Shown here: piece after piece, positions 7,337 through 16,213 of the stretch | Position numbering within the stretch: position 1 is the stretch's first letter | Layout: every line of letters starts with the position of its first letter | Assembly: GCA_029262775.1 (NCBI GenBank) | Contig: JAJCYR010000021.1 | Location: 1 to 64,000 of the forward strand | Origin: Bacteroidota bacterium | Lineage (GTDB): Bacteria > Bacteroidota > Rhodothermia > Rhodothermales > UBA10348 | Direction of reading: 5' to 3' | Length of the DNA stretch: 64,000 nucleotides | Notes under the pieces: generated by a model | Seen by the model: only the letters and a program-made list of their open reading frames with translations | Told to the model about the DNA's origin: nothing | Database searches by the model: none | Made by a program: the position numbers and the translations under genes

Positions 7337-9734
7337 GCAGTTGCTGATTCTTCTGAGCACCTTTTTTTTCGTTTCGTCCGCAGGGCTTTCCGATGCATGG
7401 GCACAGGAGGATGTCCGCCGGGGTCATTCCGTGACGGTTCTGGAGGGCTCTGTGCGGGACGATGCGACAGGAGAGGCGTTGCCGGGCGCTACGGTTCAGA
7501 TCGAAGGCACATACACGGGCACGGTGACCAATGCGGACGGTGCGTTTGCTCTCGCCACCAAATCGCTCCCTATTGTGCTGGAAGTGCGTTTTATCGGGTA
7601 CGTCACAGAGCGTGTTGAAGTGACGGGCGCCGTGAACGGGCGGTTGGATGTGCGCCTGCGCCCGACATCGATTTCGCTTCCGGAACTGGTGGTTTCTTCG
7701 GAGGACCCGGCCGTGGGGATCATGCGCAAGGTGATTCTCCGAAAGGCAGAGCAGAAAGAGTTGCTGGAAAGTTACGCGGTAGATGCCTACAACCGATTCC
7801 GCATTGAAAACGATACGGGCATCGTGTCCATCTGGGAAAGCTTTACCCAGGCATGGTGGCATCGGGACCGGGGCATTCGGGAGGTGTCCATCTGGCAGGA
7901 GCAGACGAAAAATGCGGTCTTGGATGGTGCCCTGCCGGCCGCCATTTTTGTCGTCAACCTGTCGGACGACGATATTGACGTGGCCGGCCACCGGCTCATG
8001 GGCGTGACCCACCCGCGGGCTCTCTCCATGTACAACTTCCGGCTCGACACGCTTCGGGCCATCGACGACCAACTGGTCTACGACATCCGGGTCGCACCCA
8101 AGTCGGATCGCAGTTCGGGTTTTGTCGGACGAATTTCCATTCTGGATGAAGAGTGGGTGATGATCCAGGCAGAGCTCAGCCCGGGCGAATCGTTCCTGTT
8201 TCCTCCCCCGATCGAACAGATTGACGTTACGTACGAGCAGCAGTTTTCCCGGTTTTCGGGGGACTTCTGGTTACCGGCCTACCTGGCTTCCGATGTGGAC
8301 GTCACGATTGCACTGGGCCGGATGCTCAACTTCCCCGAAATCCGCGTCCGGCAATTTTCCCGGCTGTCCGATTTCAGGATCAACGTTCCGGTCCCCGACT
8401 CTCTTTATGAAGCAGACGACCTGATTGTGGTCGATACGGCCCGCACCGAAAAAGTCCGCCCCGCTGCCCTCGTGGCCGTTCCGTTGACTCCGGGCGAGCA
8501 ATTGGCCTATGCGACCCTCGATTCCACCATGACCCTGGAAGACGCCTTCCAACCGGGGGGGCTGCTCGCGCGCCTGAGCCGCTCGGGCGGGGAAAGTGAC
8601 GGCGGGAGCGGGCGGTCACTTGGTAAATCGGGCGTGCTGTCTGCTGCCAGCGTGCGTCCGGTCATGTGGTACAACCGGGTCCAGGGCCTGCATACGGGGG
8701 CAGAAGTGGCCGTGGAGCTCCCGGCCTCTGTGCGCGTGGCCGCCGAGGCCGGCTACGACGGGGCCTCCCGGGACTGGACATCCGGCGCCTCGCTCCGGGT
8801 CGGGCACCGGGTAGCGTGGCGCGCCGCGGTCTTTGATGACGTGGACCTGCGTATCCAGAGCCGAATGAAAAGTCGGGTGTTGAATTCGTTCACCGTCCTT
8901 GCCGGCGACCCTGATTACTTTGACTACGTCTCGCGGCGCGGCGTCGAGGCGGGCGTTCGCGTGCAGGACATCCGGTCATGGTGGGTCGAGGTGGGCGTAA
9001 ACCATACGGATTATGCTTCTGTGCCGTTGCGCGTTCGTGACTCCTTCCTGGGAACCGACGTGGTTCAGACACCGAACGCGGCCATTCAACCCGGTACGCT
9101 GACCCGGGTCCGTGTCGGTGCCGGGAAGGAATGGGAGTTCATTCCGTTTGGCCTTGGAGGAAACCGGCGGGCAGAGTTCGACCTGGAAGTGGGCCTCGGC
9201 GGTACCATGCCCGGAAGCGGGTCGTACGTGCGGGCGGTAACCGAGATCTACTGGCGAATTCCTACGTTCAACCGCAGGCGCCTGCTGCCACAAGCGCTCG
9301 ATGTGCGGCTGTTCGCGGGTGCCATGTCGAGCAGTACGCCGCTCGTGCGGTACGGCCTTCTGGATGGATCGTCCCGATTCACGGAATTCGGGGCGCTCCG
9401 GACGCGGGAGGATCGGCCCTATGAGGGGACCCGCTTTGGGCTCCTGGCATGGGAACATACCCTGCGGACCATTCCTTTTGAAATGCTGGGTTGGGACTGG
9501 GCGGTAGAGCGCAACTGGAATGTGATCGTGCACGGCGCTCACGGCGCGTCGTGGGCACCGGGGCCCGACAAAACGTCATTGGCGTTGTGGGTGCCATCGG
9601 CAGTGACAGACGGCGGGCATCACGAACTGGGCGCGTCCCTGTCGGGCATTCTGACGTTATTCCGGATTGACACCGCATGGCGTCTTGATGAGCGCGCCTT
9701 CCGCGTTGGAGTGTCCATTGCGCGGATTTTCTGA
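7275..9734 (+). CDS. DUF5686 outer-membrane protein with carboxypeptidase-like regulatory domain
   Basis: The protein is about 819 aa from ATG 7275. A TTG at 7326 would give a better-shaped signal peptide (CGRQLLILLSTFFFVSSAG) and a shorter overlap with the PAP2 gene, so the start is uncertain. After the signal sequence comes a CarboxypepD_reg-like domain (residues about 55-130: LEGSVRDDATGEALPGATV, then FIGYVTERV). The long DUF5686 region follows, with YAVDAYNRFRIENDTGI and a C-terminal part alternating in beta-strand fashion that ends in IARIF. These are features of Bacteroidota outer-membrane barrel proteins; the function is unknown. It converges on the sulfurtransferase gene with an 8-base gap. 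Confidence 0.8.
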   Translation: MCLLVHFSARPWQRPSILCGRQLLILLSTFFFVSSAGLSDAWAQEDVRRGHSVTVLEGSVRDDATGEALPGATVQIEGTYTGTVTNADGAFALATKSLPIVLEVRFIGYVTERVEVTGAVNGRLDVRLRPTSISLPELVVSSEDPAVGIMRKVILRKAEQKELLESYAVDAYNRFRIENDTGIVSIWESFTQAWWHRDRGIREVSIWQEQTKNAVLDGALPAAIFVVNLSDDDIDVAGHRLMGVTHPRALSMYNFRLDTLRAIDDQLVYDIRVAPKSDRSSGFVGRISILDEEWVMIQAELSPGESFLFPPPIEQIDVTYEQQFSRFSGDFWLPAYLASDVDVTIALGRMLNFPEIRVRQFSRLSDFRINVPVPDSLYEADDLIVVDTARTEKVRPAALVAVPLTPGEQLAYATLDSTMTLEDAFQPGGLLARLSRSGGESDGGSGRSLGKSGVLSAASVRPVMWYNRVQGLHTGAEVAVELPASVRVAAEAGYDGASRDWTSGASLRVGHRVAWRAAVFDDVDLRIQSRMKSRVLNSFTVLAGDPDYFDYVSRRGVEAGVRVQDIRSWWVEVGVNHTDYASVPLRVRDSFLGTDVVQTPNAAIQPGTLTRVRVGAGKEWEFIPFGLGGNRRAEFDLEVGLGGTMPGSGSYVRAVTEIYWRIPTFNRRRLLPQALDVRLFAGAMSSSTPLVRYGLLDGSSRFTEFGALRTREDRPYEGTRFGLLAWEHTLRTIPFEMLGWDWAVERNWNVIVHGAHGASWAPGPDKTSLALWVPSAVTDGGHHELGASLSGILTLFRIDTAWRLDERAFRVGVSIARIF

Positions 9735-9742
9735 CAGGTAGC

Positions 9743-10624
9743 TCACGACGCTTCCACGCCAGGCTTGGATATCCAGCCGCTCCAGGAGGGGGCAAAGAGG
9801 CGGGGCTCGCCGACGCCCGCCGCAGCTGCCGACAGAATAAGGTGGCACGCCGAGACGCCCGATCCGCAGTAGACGACGCAGTCGGCGGGACGCTCCGCGA
9901 CAGCCAACCACGTTTCTGCCAGACGGTGCGTGGGCAGCAGGTATCCGCCAGCCGAGAGGAGCTGCTTATAAGGCAAGTTTTTGGCTCCTGGAATGTGTCC
10001 CGCAACCGGGTCAATGGGCTCTTCAATGCCGGCGTAACGACGCGCATCCCGGGCATCGACCAGCCGGCCCGTGGCGGCGGCCTGGAGCACATCTTCCCGA
10101 GTGGCGACGGGCCACGGCCGGCATTTCGGCCACGGCCGGGGATCGGATGTGGCTGCTGATCTGCCGTCGGGTCCGGGACGGGCGTGCTTCGCGGCCAATT
10201 CTCTGTTCTCGAGCGTTCCCCCAGCCTCGCACCAGGCTGCCAGACCCCCATCCAGGACACGAACGTCCCGGGCCCCCTGCGCGCGGAGCATCCACCATAA
10301 CCGGCCTGCGATGGCGCCTCCGGCGTCGTCATACACGACAAAGCGTGAAGAGGGCGAGGCGCCGTGTTCCGCCAGCCAGGCGCAGAAATTGTCTGGCGCG
10401 GGGAGCGGATGGCGGCCCTCTGATGACGGTGCGGCCAGGTCCGACAGGTCCCGGTTCAGGTGGGCGTAGCGGGCACCCGGAATATGCCCGTCCAGGAAGG
10501 CGCGCTCACCGGCCGCGTCATCGGCCAGGCTGAAGCGGCAATCAAAAATGATGGGAGCCGGGGTGTGCTGCTGAGTGAGACGGAGAAGGTCGGCGGTGGC
10601 TATGAGCGGAGACGGGTTGGGCAT
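9743..10624 (-). CDS. sseA: Thiosulfate/3-mercaptopyruvate sulfurtransferase (tandem rhodanese)
   Basis: The protein is 293 aa from ATG 10624 (MPNPSPLIATADLL); the 22 extra residues in the track look like promoter sequence. There are two rhodanese modules. The first is non-catalytic (FLDGHIPGARYAHLN, RFVVYDDAGG). The second carries the active loop VYCGSGVSACH with the catalytic Cys near residue 253. A CG[S/T]GV[S/T]A loop favours 3-mercaptopyruvate over thiosulfate as donor, whereas CRKGVT is typical of true rhodanese. It probably works in cysteine degradation or sulfane-sulfur transfer. It is divergent from mutS across 84 bases. Confidence 0.88.
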   Translation of the reverse strand: MPNPSPLIATADLLRLTQQHTPAPIIFDCRFSLADDAAGERAFLDGHIPGARYAHLNRDLSDLAAPSSEGRHPLPAPDNFCAWLAEHGASPSSRFVVYDDAGGAIAGRLWWMLRAQGARDVRVLDGGLAAWCEAGGTLENRELAAKHARPGPDGRSAATSDPRPWPKCRPWPVATREDVLQAAATGRLVDARDARRYAGIEEPIDPVAGHIPGAKNLPYKQLLSAGGYLLPTHRLAETWLAVAERPADCVVYCGSGVSACHLILSAAAAGVGEPRLFAPSWSGWISKPGVEAS

Positions 10625-10667
10625 GAACAGGATGGTATGTTGGACTGCAAGTGAGAGCAGGATAACG

Positions 10668-10674
10668 TACTTTG
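10668..10674 (+). promoter_or_regulatory. Candidate -7 box of the mutS operon
   Basis: TACTTTG lies 34 bases before the mutS ATG. It resembles the Bacteroidota housekeeping -7 element TAnnTTTG with one fewer spacer base. No convincing TTTG -33 element is found at the expected distance. Confidence 0.3.
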
Positions 10675-10708
10675 CGCGCGTACACCACACAAGTCACGTG
10701 CCCATTCC

Positions 10709-13387
10709 ATGAGTGAACAGGCCGCTCGAAAGCGGGTTCAGGGGCAGACGCCCCTCATGCGGCAGTTCTTCTCCATCAAATCCAGGCATCCGGATACGAT
10801 TCTGCTCTTCCGGATGGGGGATTTCTATGAGACGTTCGGAGACGATGCCAAGGAAGTGCATGCCGTGCTTGGCATTACGCTGACCAAGCGATCCAATGGT
10901 GCAGCAGCCGATGTGGCGCTCGCAGGTTTTCCCCACCACGCCCTGGACACGTATCTTCCCAAACTCGTGCGGGCAGGCTACCGCGTTGCCATCTGTGAGC
11001 AACTGGAAGATCCGAAGCAGGCGAAGAATATCGTCAAGCGCGATGTGGTGGAAGTAGTCACGCCCGGCGTGGCGTTCCGGGACAACCTGCTGACACCTTC
11101 CAGGGCGACCTACGTGGCGGCCGTGCACTTTGGCTGGCGCGGAAGGGGGAAAGCCCGTCTGGAGATCGCGGGCATTGCCTTTGCCGATGTATCGACCGGG
11201 GAGTTTCGCGTGGCCGAGGTCGGTGCGGCTGTGGCCATGAGCTTTCTCGATTCAATTGATCCGGGTGAGATCATTTTGACGCGCGAAACGCGGACGCGGC
11301 TGGAGGACGGTGCGCCCATGCGGCGCTCATTCACGCTCGTAGACGACTGGGTTTTCACTCCCGCGGACAGTCTGGACCGGCTGACGGCCCATTTCGGGAC
11401 GCACTCGCTCAAGGGGTTCGGTGTCGAAGATCTGGATATAGGGCTCGTGGCAGCCGGGGCCGTTCTGCACTACATGCAGGAGGCGCAGAAGGGGGCGCTG
11501 CCCCACATCCGCCGGATGGAGGCGCACCGAAGCCAGGCATACATGACGCTCGATGCCCAGACCCGGCGCAATATGGAACTGGTTTCGTCCTTCGAAGCCG
11601 GTGAGGATGGCTCTCTCGTAGCCATTCTGGACCGGACAGCGACGCCCATGGGTGCCCGGATGCTGCGGCATTGGCTGCTACGGCCCCTGCGGGAGCTTTT
11701 GGCTGTGGAGCGGCGCCAGGAGGCGGTTCGGGCGCTGGTGGAAGATGCGGGCCTTCGTGAGCGTATGGCTGAACTCCTTGTGCCCGTTGGTGATCTCGAG
11801 CGTATGCTCGCGCGCGTCTGCATGGGTCGCTGCTCGCCCCGGGATCTGAAAGGCCTCGGACGCGCGCTCGAACGCGTACCTGCCATCCAGTCGGAGTTGG
11901 AGTTGGTCGAGCCAGGCATGGCCGGAGAACTCGGTGGCATCCGGGACGGGCTCCAGCCGTGCCCCGAGGTGGCGTCGTTGCTCGAGGAAGCACTGGTCGA
12001 CGACCCACCGGCCACGCTCCGGGACGGAGGGGTTGTCCGCACAGGGTACAACGACGAGCTCGACCAGCTGCGCCACCTCGCGGGGAGTGGAAAGGAATAT
12101 CTGGCGGGCCTGCAGAAGCGGGAAGCGGAGCGTACCGGGATCAACTCCCTCAAAATCGGCTTCAACAAGGTATTCGGGTATTACCTGGAAGTGACGCATA
12201 CGCACCGGGAGAAGGTGCCCGCCGAATGGATCAGGAAGCAGACGCTCGTTTCGGCAGAGCGCTACATCACGGAGGAACTCAAGGAGTACGAGGAGAAGAT
12301 TCTGGGAGCCGAGGAGCGGATGGGCGAGCTCGAGGCGCGCCTCTTCGAGGATGTCCGGGAGCATGTGGCCGGCTATGGCGCTCCGATGCAGACCACGGCG
12401 CGGCTCCTGGCCCGGCTTGATGTGCTTGTCTCGCTGGCCCGTACAGCTATAGAGGAAGACTGGACGCGCCCGGAAGTCGATGACAGCACGGTACTCGATA
12501 TTCGGGACGGCCGTCATCCGGTAGTGGAACGCAGCCTGCCACCGGGCGAGCCCTTTGTCCCGAACGATGTGTGCCTGAGCACGGATCGCGATCAGATCAT
12601 GCTCGTAACCGGGCCGAACATGGCCGGCAAAAGTGTGATCCTTCGGCAGGTAGGTCTGATCGTACTGCTGGCGCAGATGGGCTCGTACGTGCCCGCATCG
12701 CGCGCCCGAATAGGGCTGGTAGATCGAATTTTCACGCGGGTCGGCGCCTCCGACAACCTGGCGGCAGGCGAGAGTACGTTTCTCGTCGAAATGAACGAAA
12801 CGGCCAATATCCTGAACAACGCCACCAGCAGGAGCCTGATTCTGCTCGATGAGGTTGGTCGTGGCACGAGCACGTTCGACGGATTGTCTATTGCCTGGGC
12901 GCTCGTGGAGTACGTACACGAAGAATCGCGTGTGGCTGCGCGCACGCTCTTTGCCACCCATTATCATGAGCTGAATGCCCTTGAAGACAGGCTTCCCCGC
13001 GTGCGGTCCTACCGCGTTCATGTGCAGGAGCACGAGGACCGCGTAATTTTCCTGAGAAAATTGATCCGCGGCGGCGCTGATCATTCCTATGGTATTGAAG
13101 TGGCCCGCATGGCGGGGTTGCCGCAGGCAGTGATTGACCGTGCCCGCTCCATTCTGGCGGAACTGGAAGCCGGTCAGGCGCCGGGCGGTCGCCAGGCGAA
13201 GCAGTCTGCCCATGTCAGCGTGGCCGCCGAGCCGCAGATGGATCTGTTTGCCGGGTCTCGTCTGGATCCGGCCCAGCGTGATGTGCTGGAGCGGCTCCGG
13301 AACGCGGATCTTGAGCAGATGACACCGATCGATGCCCTCGTGCTTCTGTCCGAGCTCTCCACCATATTATCCCCCGAATCCACATGA
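10709..13387 (+). CDS. mutS: DNA mismatch repair protein MutS
   Basis: The 892-aa protein is full length for MutS1. The mismatch-probing motif F-x-E is at residues 39-41 (MGDFYETFGDDA). The core and clamp domains follow, then the ATPase with Walker A GPNMAGKSVILRQ (residue 635), LLDEVGRGTSTFDGLSIAWA and FATHYHELN. The protein recognises mismatches and recruits MutL; mutL is not in the window. The C-terminal tail MDLF...LERLRNADLEQMTPIDAL matches the family's tetramerisation end. The stop overlaps the next start (ATGA at 13384). It heads a four-gene run with gamma-carbonic anhydrase, purD and an NHL lipoprotein. Confidence 0.98.
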   Translation: MSEQAARKRVQGQTPLMRQFFSIKSRHPDTILLFRMGDFYETFGDDAKEVHAVLGITLTKRSNGAAADVALAGFPHHALDTYLPKLVRAGYRVAICEQLEDPKQAKNIVKRDVVEVVTPGVAFRDNLLTPSRATYVAAVHFGWRGRGKARLEIAGIAFADVSTGEFRVAEVGAAVAMSFLDSIDPGEIILTRETRTRLEDGAPMRRSFTLVDDWVFTPADSLDRLTAHFGTHSLKGFGVEDLDIGLVAAGAVLHYMQEAQKGALPHIRRMEAHRSQAYMTLDAQTRRNMELVSSFEAGEDGSLVAILDRTATPMGARMLRHWLLRPLRELLAVERRQEAVRALVEDAGLRERMAELLVPVGDLERMLARVCMGRCSPRDLKGLGRALERVPAIQSELELVEPGMAGELGGIRDGLQPCPEVASLLEEALVDDPPATLRDGGVVRTGYNDELDQLRHLAGSGKEYLAGLQKREAERTGINSLKIGFNKVFGYYLEVTHTHREKVPAEWIRKQTLVSAERYITEELKEYEEKILGAEERMGELEARLFEDVREHVAGYGAPMQTTARLLARLDVLVSLARTAIEEDWTRPEVDDSTVLDIRDGRHPVVERSLPPGEPFVPNDVCLSTDRDQIMLVTGPNMAGKSVILRQVGLIVLLAQMGSYVPASRARIGLVDRIFTRVGASDNLAAGESTFLVEMNETANILNNATSRSLILLDEVGRGTSTFDGLSIAWALVEYVHEESRVAARTLFATHYHELNALEDRLPRVRSYRVHVQEHEDRVIFLRKLIRGGADHSYGIEVARMAGLPQAVIDRARSILAELEAGQAPGGRQAKQSAHVSVAAEPQMDLFAGSRLDPAQRDVLERLRNADLEQMTPIDALVLLSELSTILSPEST

Positions 13388-13935
13388 TCCACTCCTTTAT
13401 TGGCCGAATGCCGGATTTTGGATCGGACCCGTTTGTCGCCGACACGGCCACCGTCACGGGTGACGTTGTAACAGGTGACGATTTCAGCGCCTGGTTCGGA
13501 GCCGTGCTGCGTGGCGACGTGCACCGGATTCGCATTGGCCACCGGACAAACATCCAGGACAATGCCGTAGTCCACGTTACCCACGGCAGCGCTCCGACAC
13601 ACATCGGTTCGGGCGTCACGGTCGGTCACGGCGCCATTGTGCACGGCTGCACGATCGAGGACGACGTGCTGATCGGAATGGGTAGCATTATTCTGGACCA
13701 TGCCGTCATTGGGCATCATTCCATTGTCGGGGCCGGCGCCCTTGTGACCGGACGCACGCACATACCGCCGCACTCCATGGTGCTCGGCTCCCCGGCGCGT
13801 GCAGTCCGCGAGCTGACGGGGGAAGAAGTCGCCTCTATTGCGTCCTACGCAAGCGGTTACGTGCGCTACAAGAATATCTATCTGGGGCTGGAAACCCCGG
13901 ATACCAATCCGTTTTATGAGGCTGACGAATTATGA
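13384..13935 (+). CDS. Gamma-carbonic anhydrase family protein (left-handed beta-helix)
   Basis: The 183-aa protein consists of hexapeptide repeats forming a left-handed beta-helix (for example GDVVTG, AVVHVTHG, VTVGHGAIVHG). The three histidines expected to bind zinc at the trimer interface are present: H64 or H67, then H82 and H87 in the GHGAIVHG block. W37-F38-G39 and R43-G44-D45 also match the family. Members of the CaiE/PaaY/YrdA group may hydrate CO2 or have lost activity. The conserved metal site permits activity but does not prove it. It overlaps mutS and purD by four bases at each end. Confidence 0.87.
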   Translation: MIHSFIGRMPDFGSDPFVADTATVTGDVVTGDDFSAWFGAVLRGDVHRIRIGHRTNIQDNAVVHVTHGSAPTHIGSGVTVGHGAIVHGCTIEDDVLIGMGSIILDHAVIGHHSIVGAGALVTGRTHIPPHSMVLGSPARAVRELTGEEVASIASYASGYVRYKNIYLGLETPDTNPFYEADEL

Positions 13936-15230
13936 ATGTCCTGATCATTGGCAGCGGTGGCCGCGAACACGCCCTGGCCTGGGTGTTGTCCCGGAGCGCG
14001 CAGAAGCCGGCTGTATTCGTAGCGCCCGGAAACGCAGGTACGCGCCTCGTGGCCACGAATCTGGAGCTTCCTGTTCCGCAGGCCGAGCAGGTACTTGCGC
14101 TCGTCACGCGGCACGATATTGATCTGGTCATTGTCGGGCCCGAACAGCCTCTGGTCGATGGGCTGGCGGACAGGCTGCGTGAGGCCGGCATACGGGTATT
14201 CGGACCCGGTCGGGATGCGGCGCAAATTGAGGGAAGTAAAGCGTTTTCGAAAGCCTTCATGGAGCGACATGGCATTCCGACGGCCGCCTACCGAACGTTC
14301 CGCCGCAGAGACGAGGGCGCGCTGCGGGCGTACACAAAGGAGCAGGGGGCACCGATTGTGCTCAAGGCGAGCGGCCTGGCTGCCGGTAAAGGAGCTATTG
14401 TGTGCATGACGCGAAGGGAAGTTGAGGAGGGGCTCGGGCAGCTCCTCTCCGGCGATCAGTTCGGCGAGGCGTCCGACGAGATCGTGGTCGAGCAGTTCAT
14501 GGAAGGGGAGGAAGCCAGCCTGTTCGTCCTCTCGGACGGGACGTCCTGGGTCATGCTGCCCAGCGCCCAGGACCACAAACGGATAGGGGTCGACGATACG
14601 GGGCCCAATACGGGCGGGATGGGAGCCTATGCGCCGGCCCCGGTCATGACGCCCGCCATGATGGTCCTTGCTACCGAGCAGATTGTTAAACCGACACTTG
14701 AGGGACTTGCATCCGAAGGCATGCCCTACAACGGAATACTCTATGTCGGCCTCATGCTTACAGAGGATGGCATCAAGGTGGTGGAATACAATTGTCGATT
14801 CGGCGATCCGGAAGCACAGGCGATCCTGCCGCTCATCACTTCCGATGCCCTCGAGCTGTTCCTGGCCGGAGCCGAGGGGCGCCTGCATGAGGCCGACGTG
14901 CAGGTATCGGGCATGACATCGGCATGTGTCGTGATGGCCTCCGACGGATACCCCGGCGCGTACCGCAGGGGGTTTCCCATCCAGGGCCTGGACATGGCAT
15001 CCCAGCTCCCCAATACGCTGGTGTTTCACGCCGGCACGGCGCAGGATGGACCGGTGGTCCGCACGAATGGGGGACGCGTACTGGCCGTTTCGGCGCAGGC
15101 GACCGGGCTTCAGGGCGCGCTGGCACGGGTCTACACGGGAGTCTCGCTGATTCATTTCGAGGGTGCCTACCACCGCACCGATATTGGAAAGAAGGGGCTG
15201 CTGCACGGCATGTCCCGGCAGAAGGAATGA
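13932..15230 (+). CDS. purD: Phosphoribosylamine-glycine ligase
   Basis: The 432-aa protein matches GARS length. It begins MNVLIIGSGGREHALAWVLS, the typical PurD N-terminal motif. An ATP-grasp domain contains PIVLKASGLAAGKGAIV, GEEASLFVLSDG and the metal-binding VEYNCRFGDPEAQAILPL. The C-terminal domain has the SPGYPGAY-like SDGYPGAYRRGFPI. It ligates glycine to phosphoribosylamine in de novo purine synthesis. purE and purK are 20 kb away on the opposite strand. ATGA overlaps on both sides suggest translation coupled to its neighbours. Confidence 0.97.
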   Translation: MNVLIIGSGGREHALAWVLSRSAQKPAVFVAPGNAGTRLVATNLELPVPQAEQVLALVTRHDIDLVIVGPEQPLVDGLADRLREAGIRVFGPGRDAAQIEGSKAFSKAFMERHGIPTAAYRTFRRRDEGALRAYTKEQGAPIVLKASGLAAGKGAIVCMTRREVEEGLGQLLSGDQFGEASDEIVVEQFMEGEEASLFVLSDGTSWVMLPSAQDHKRIGVDDTGPNTGGMGAYAPAPVMTPAMMVLATEQIVKPTLEGLASEGMPYNGILYVGLMLTEDGIKVVEYNCRFGDPEAQAILPLITSDALELFLAGAEGRLHEADVQVSGMTSACVVMASDGYPGAYRRGFPIQGLDMASQLPNTLVFHAGTAQDGPVVRTNGGRVLAVSAQATGLQGALARVYTGVSLIHFEGAYHRTDIGKKGLLHGMSRQKE

Positions 15231-16213
15231 CCATGGCCTCGGCCACGCGGTCTCCCGTCTCCATGGCCGCCGTCCTGGTCACCCTTGCGGTACTTTGGAC
15301 GCTGCCTGCCTGCCGGTCACAGCGCGTTCCACCCGGTGCGGGTAGCGCGGTGCTCCTCACCGGGCTGCCCGGCCTGGACATTGCCACGCGCCGTGCCGGG
15401 GTGGCGGCTGGCATCCGTTTCCAACACGCGACGGCCATGACCGGCACGGCGGCCGGGATGTTGTACGTCGCCGATGGCGCGGAGAACAGCATTCGCGTCT
15501 TCCGACTCGAGGGGGGAGCCGAGGTGCGTGACGTCATGCGCATTGGAACGTCCGGCAGCGGCGCTGCTGAGTTCAACGGCGTCTGGGACGTGGACGTGTT
15601 CTCGGGCCTCTTTGTGGTTGCCGCCGACCGTGGAAATGGCCGAATACAGCGCTTTGACCGCGACGGTGCACTGGTGGAACTCTTTCCGCTCAACCCTGGC
15701 GAGAGTGCGCCCAGCCCGGTCTTTGTCCAGAACGCCGCTCGTGGCGTGACCGGGTGGTCCGAACCCATTGCCCTTGCCACGGCTCCGAATGACGATCTGT
15801 TCATGGTCGATGCACGCTCCTCAGGCCTCTATCGCACCGACCGGCGACGCGAACGCCTTGAGCAGATGGGCGCCGACGTGCTCACCGAGCCGATCGACGT
15901 GGTCGTCGCAGGCGGCCGCCTCCTGGTGCTTGACGCGGCCGAGGGCATCGTCGTATTCGACGTGCTGGGTACCCACATCCGAACCATTCGCGTGGGCGGC
16001 CTCGAAAGGCTGGCCGTACTGTCCGACGGCCGTCTTCTCGGAATTGCCCCCACGTTCGTAGTGCTCTTCGACGAGGGGCTTGCTCCTGCCAGCCGCCTTT
16101 TTTTCCGGGTCGATGCGCCGGTGCGCGACGTATTTCATCGCGGCGACCTGCTCTACCTGCTCACGGACACAGCCCTCTACGTGGCCGCCGTTGCAGGCGT
16201 CTTCACCGGTTGA
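15227..16213 (+). CDS. Lipoprotein with NHL-type six-bladed beta-propeller
   Basis: The protein is 328 aa from ATG 15227, which overlaps the purD stop as ATGA; ATG 15233 is an alternative. The N-terminus ends in the lipobox LPAC with Cys near residue 29, so it should be lipid-anchored in the envelope. The rest shows repeated propeller blades of the NHL/6-bladed type: GMLYVADGAENSIRVFRL, GLFVVAADRGNGRIQRFD, NDDLFMVDARSSGLYR, GRLLVLDAAEGIVVFD and GDLLYLLTDTALYVA. Ligand or enzymatic role is unknown. It is last in the mutS run and overlaps the convergent ScfR-type gene by 11 bases. Confidence 0.75.
   Translation: MTMASATRSPVSMAAVLVTLAVLWTLPACRSQRVPPGAGSAVLLTGLPGLDIATRRAGVAAGIRFQHATAMTGTAAGMLYVADGAENSIRVFRLEGGAEVRDVMRIGTSGSGAAEFNGVWDVDVFSGLFVVAADRGNGRIQRFDRDGALVELFPLNPGESAPSPVFVQNAARGVTGWSEPIALATAPNDDLFMVDARSSGLYRTDRRRERLEQMGADVLTEPIDVVVAGGRLLVLDAAEGIVVFDVLGTHIRTIRVGGLERLAVLSDGRLLGIAPTFVVLFDEGLAPASRLFFRVDAPVRDVFHRGDLLYLLTDTALYVAAVAGVFTG

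Noticed and set aside
11678-13213. 511-aa minus-strand ORF opposite mutS
   Set aside because: A shadow ORF with no recognisable domain, opposite a fully conserved mutS; high GC produces such long antisense frames.
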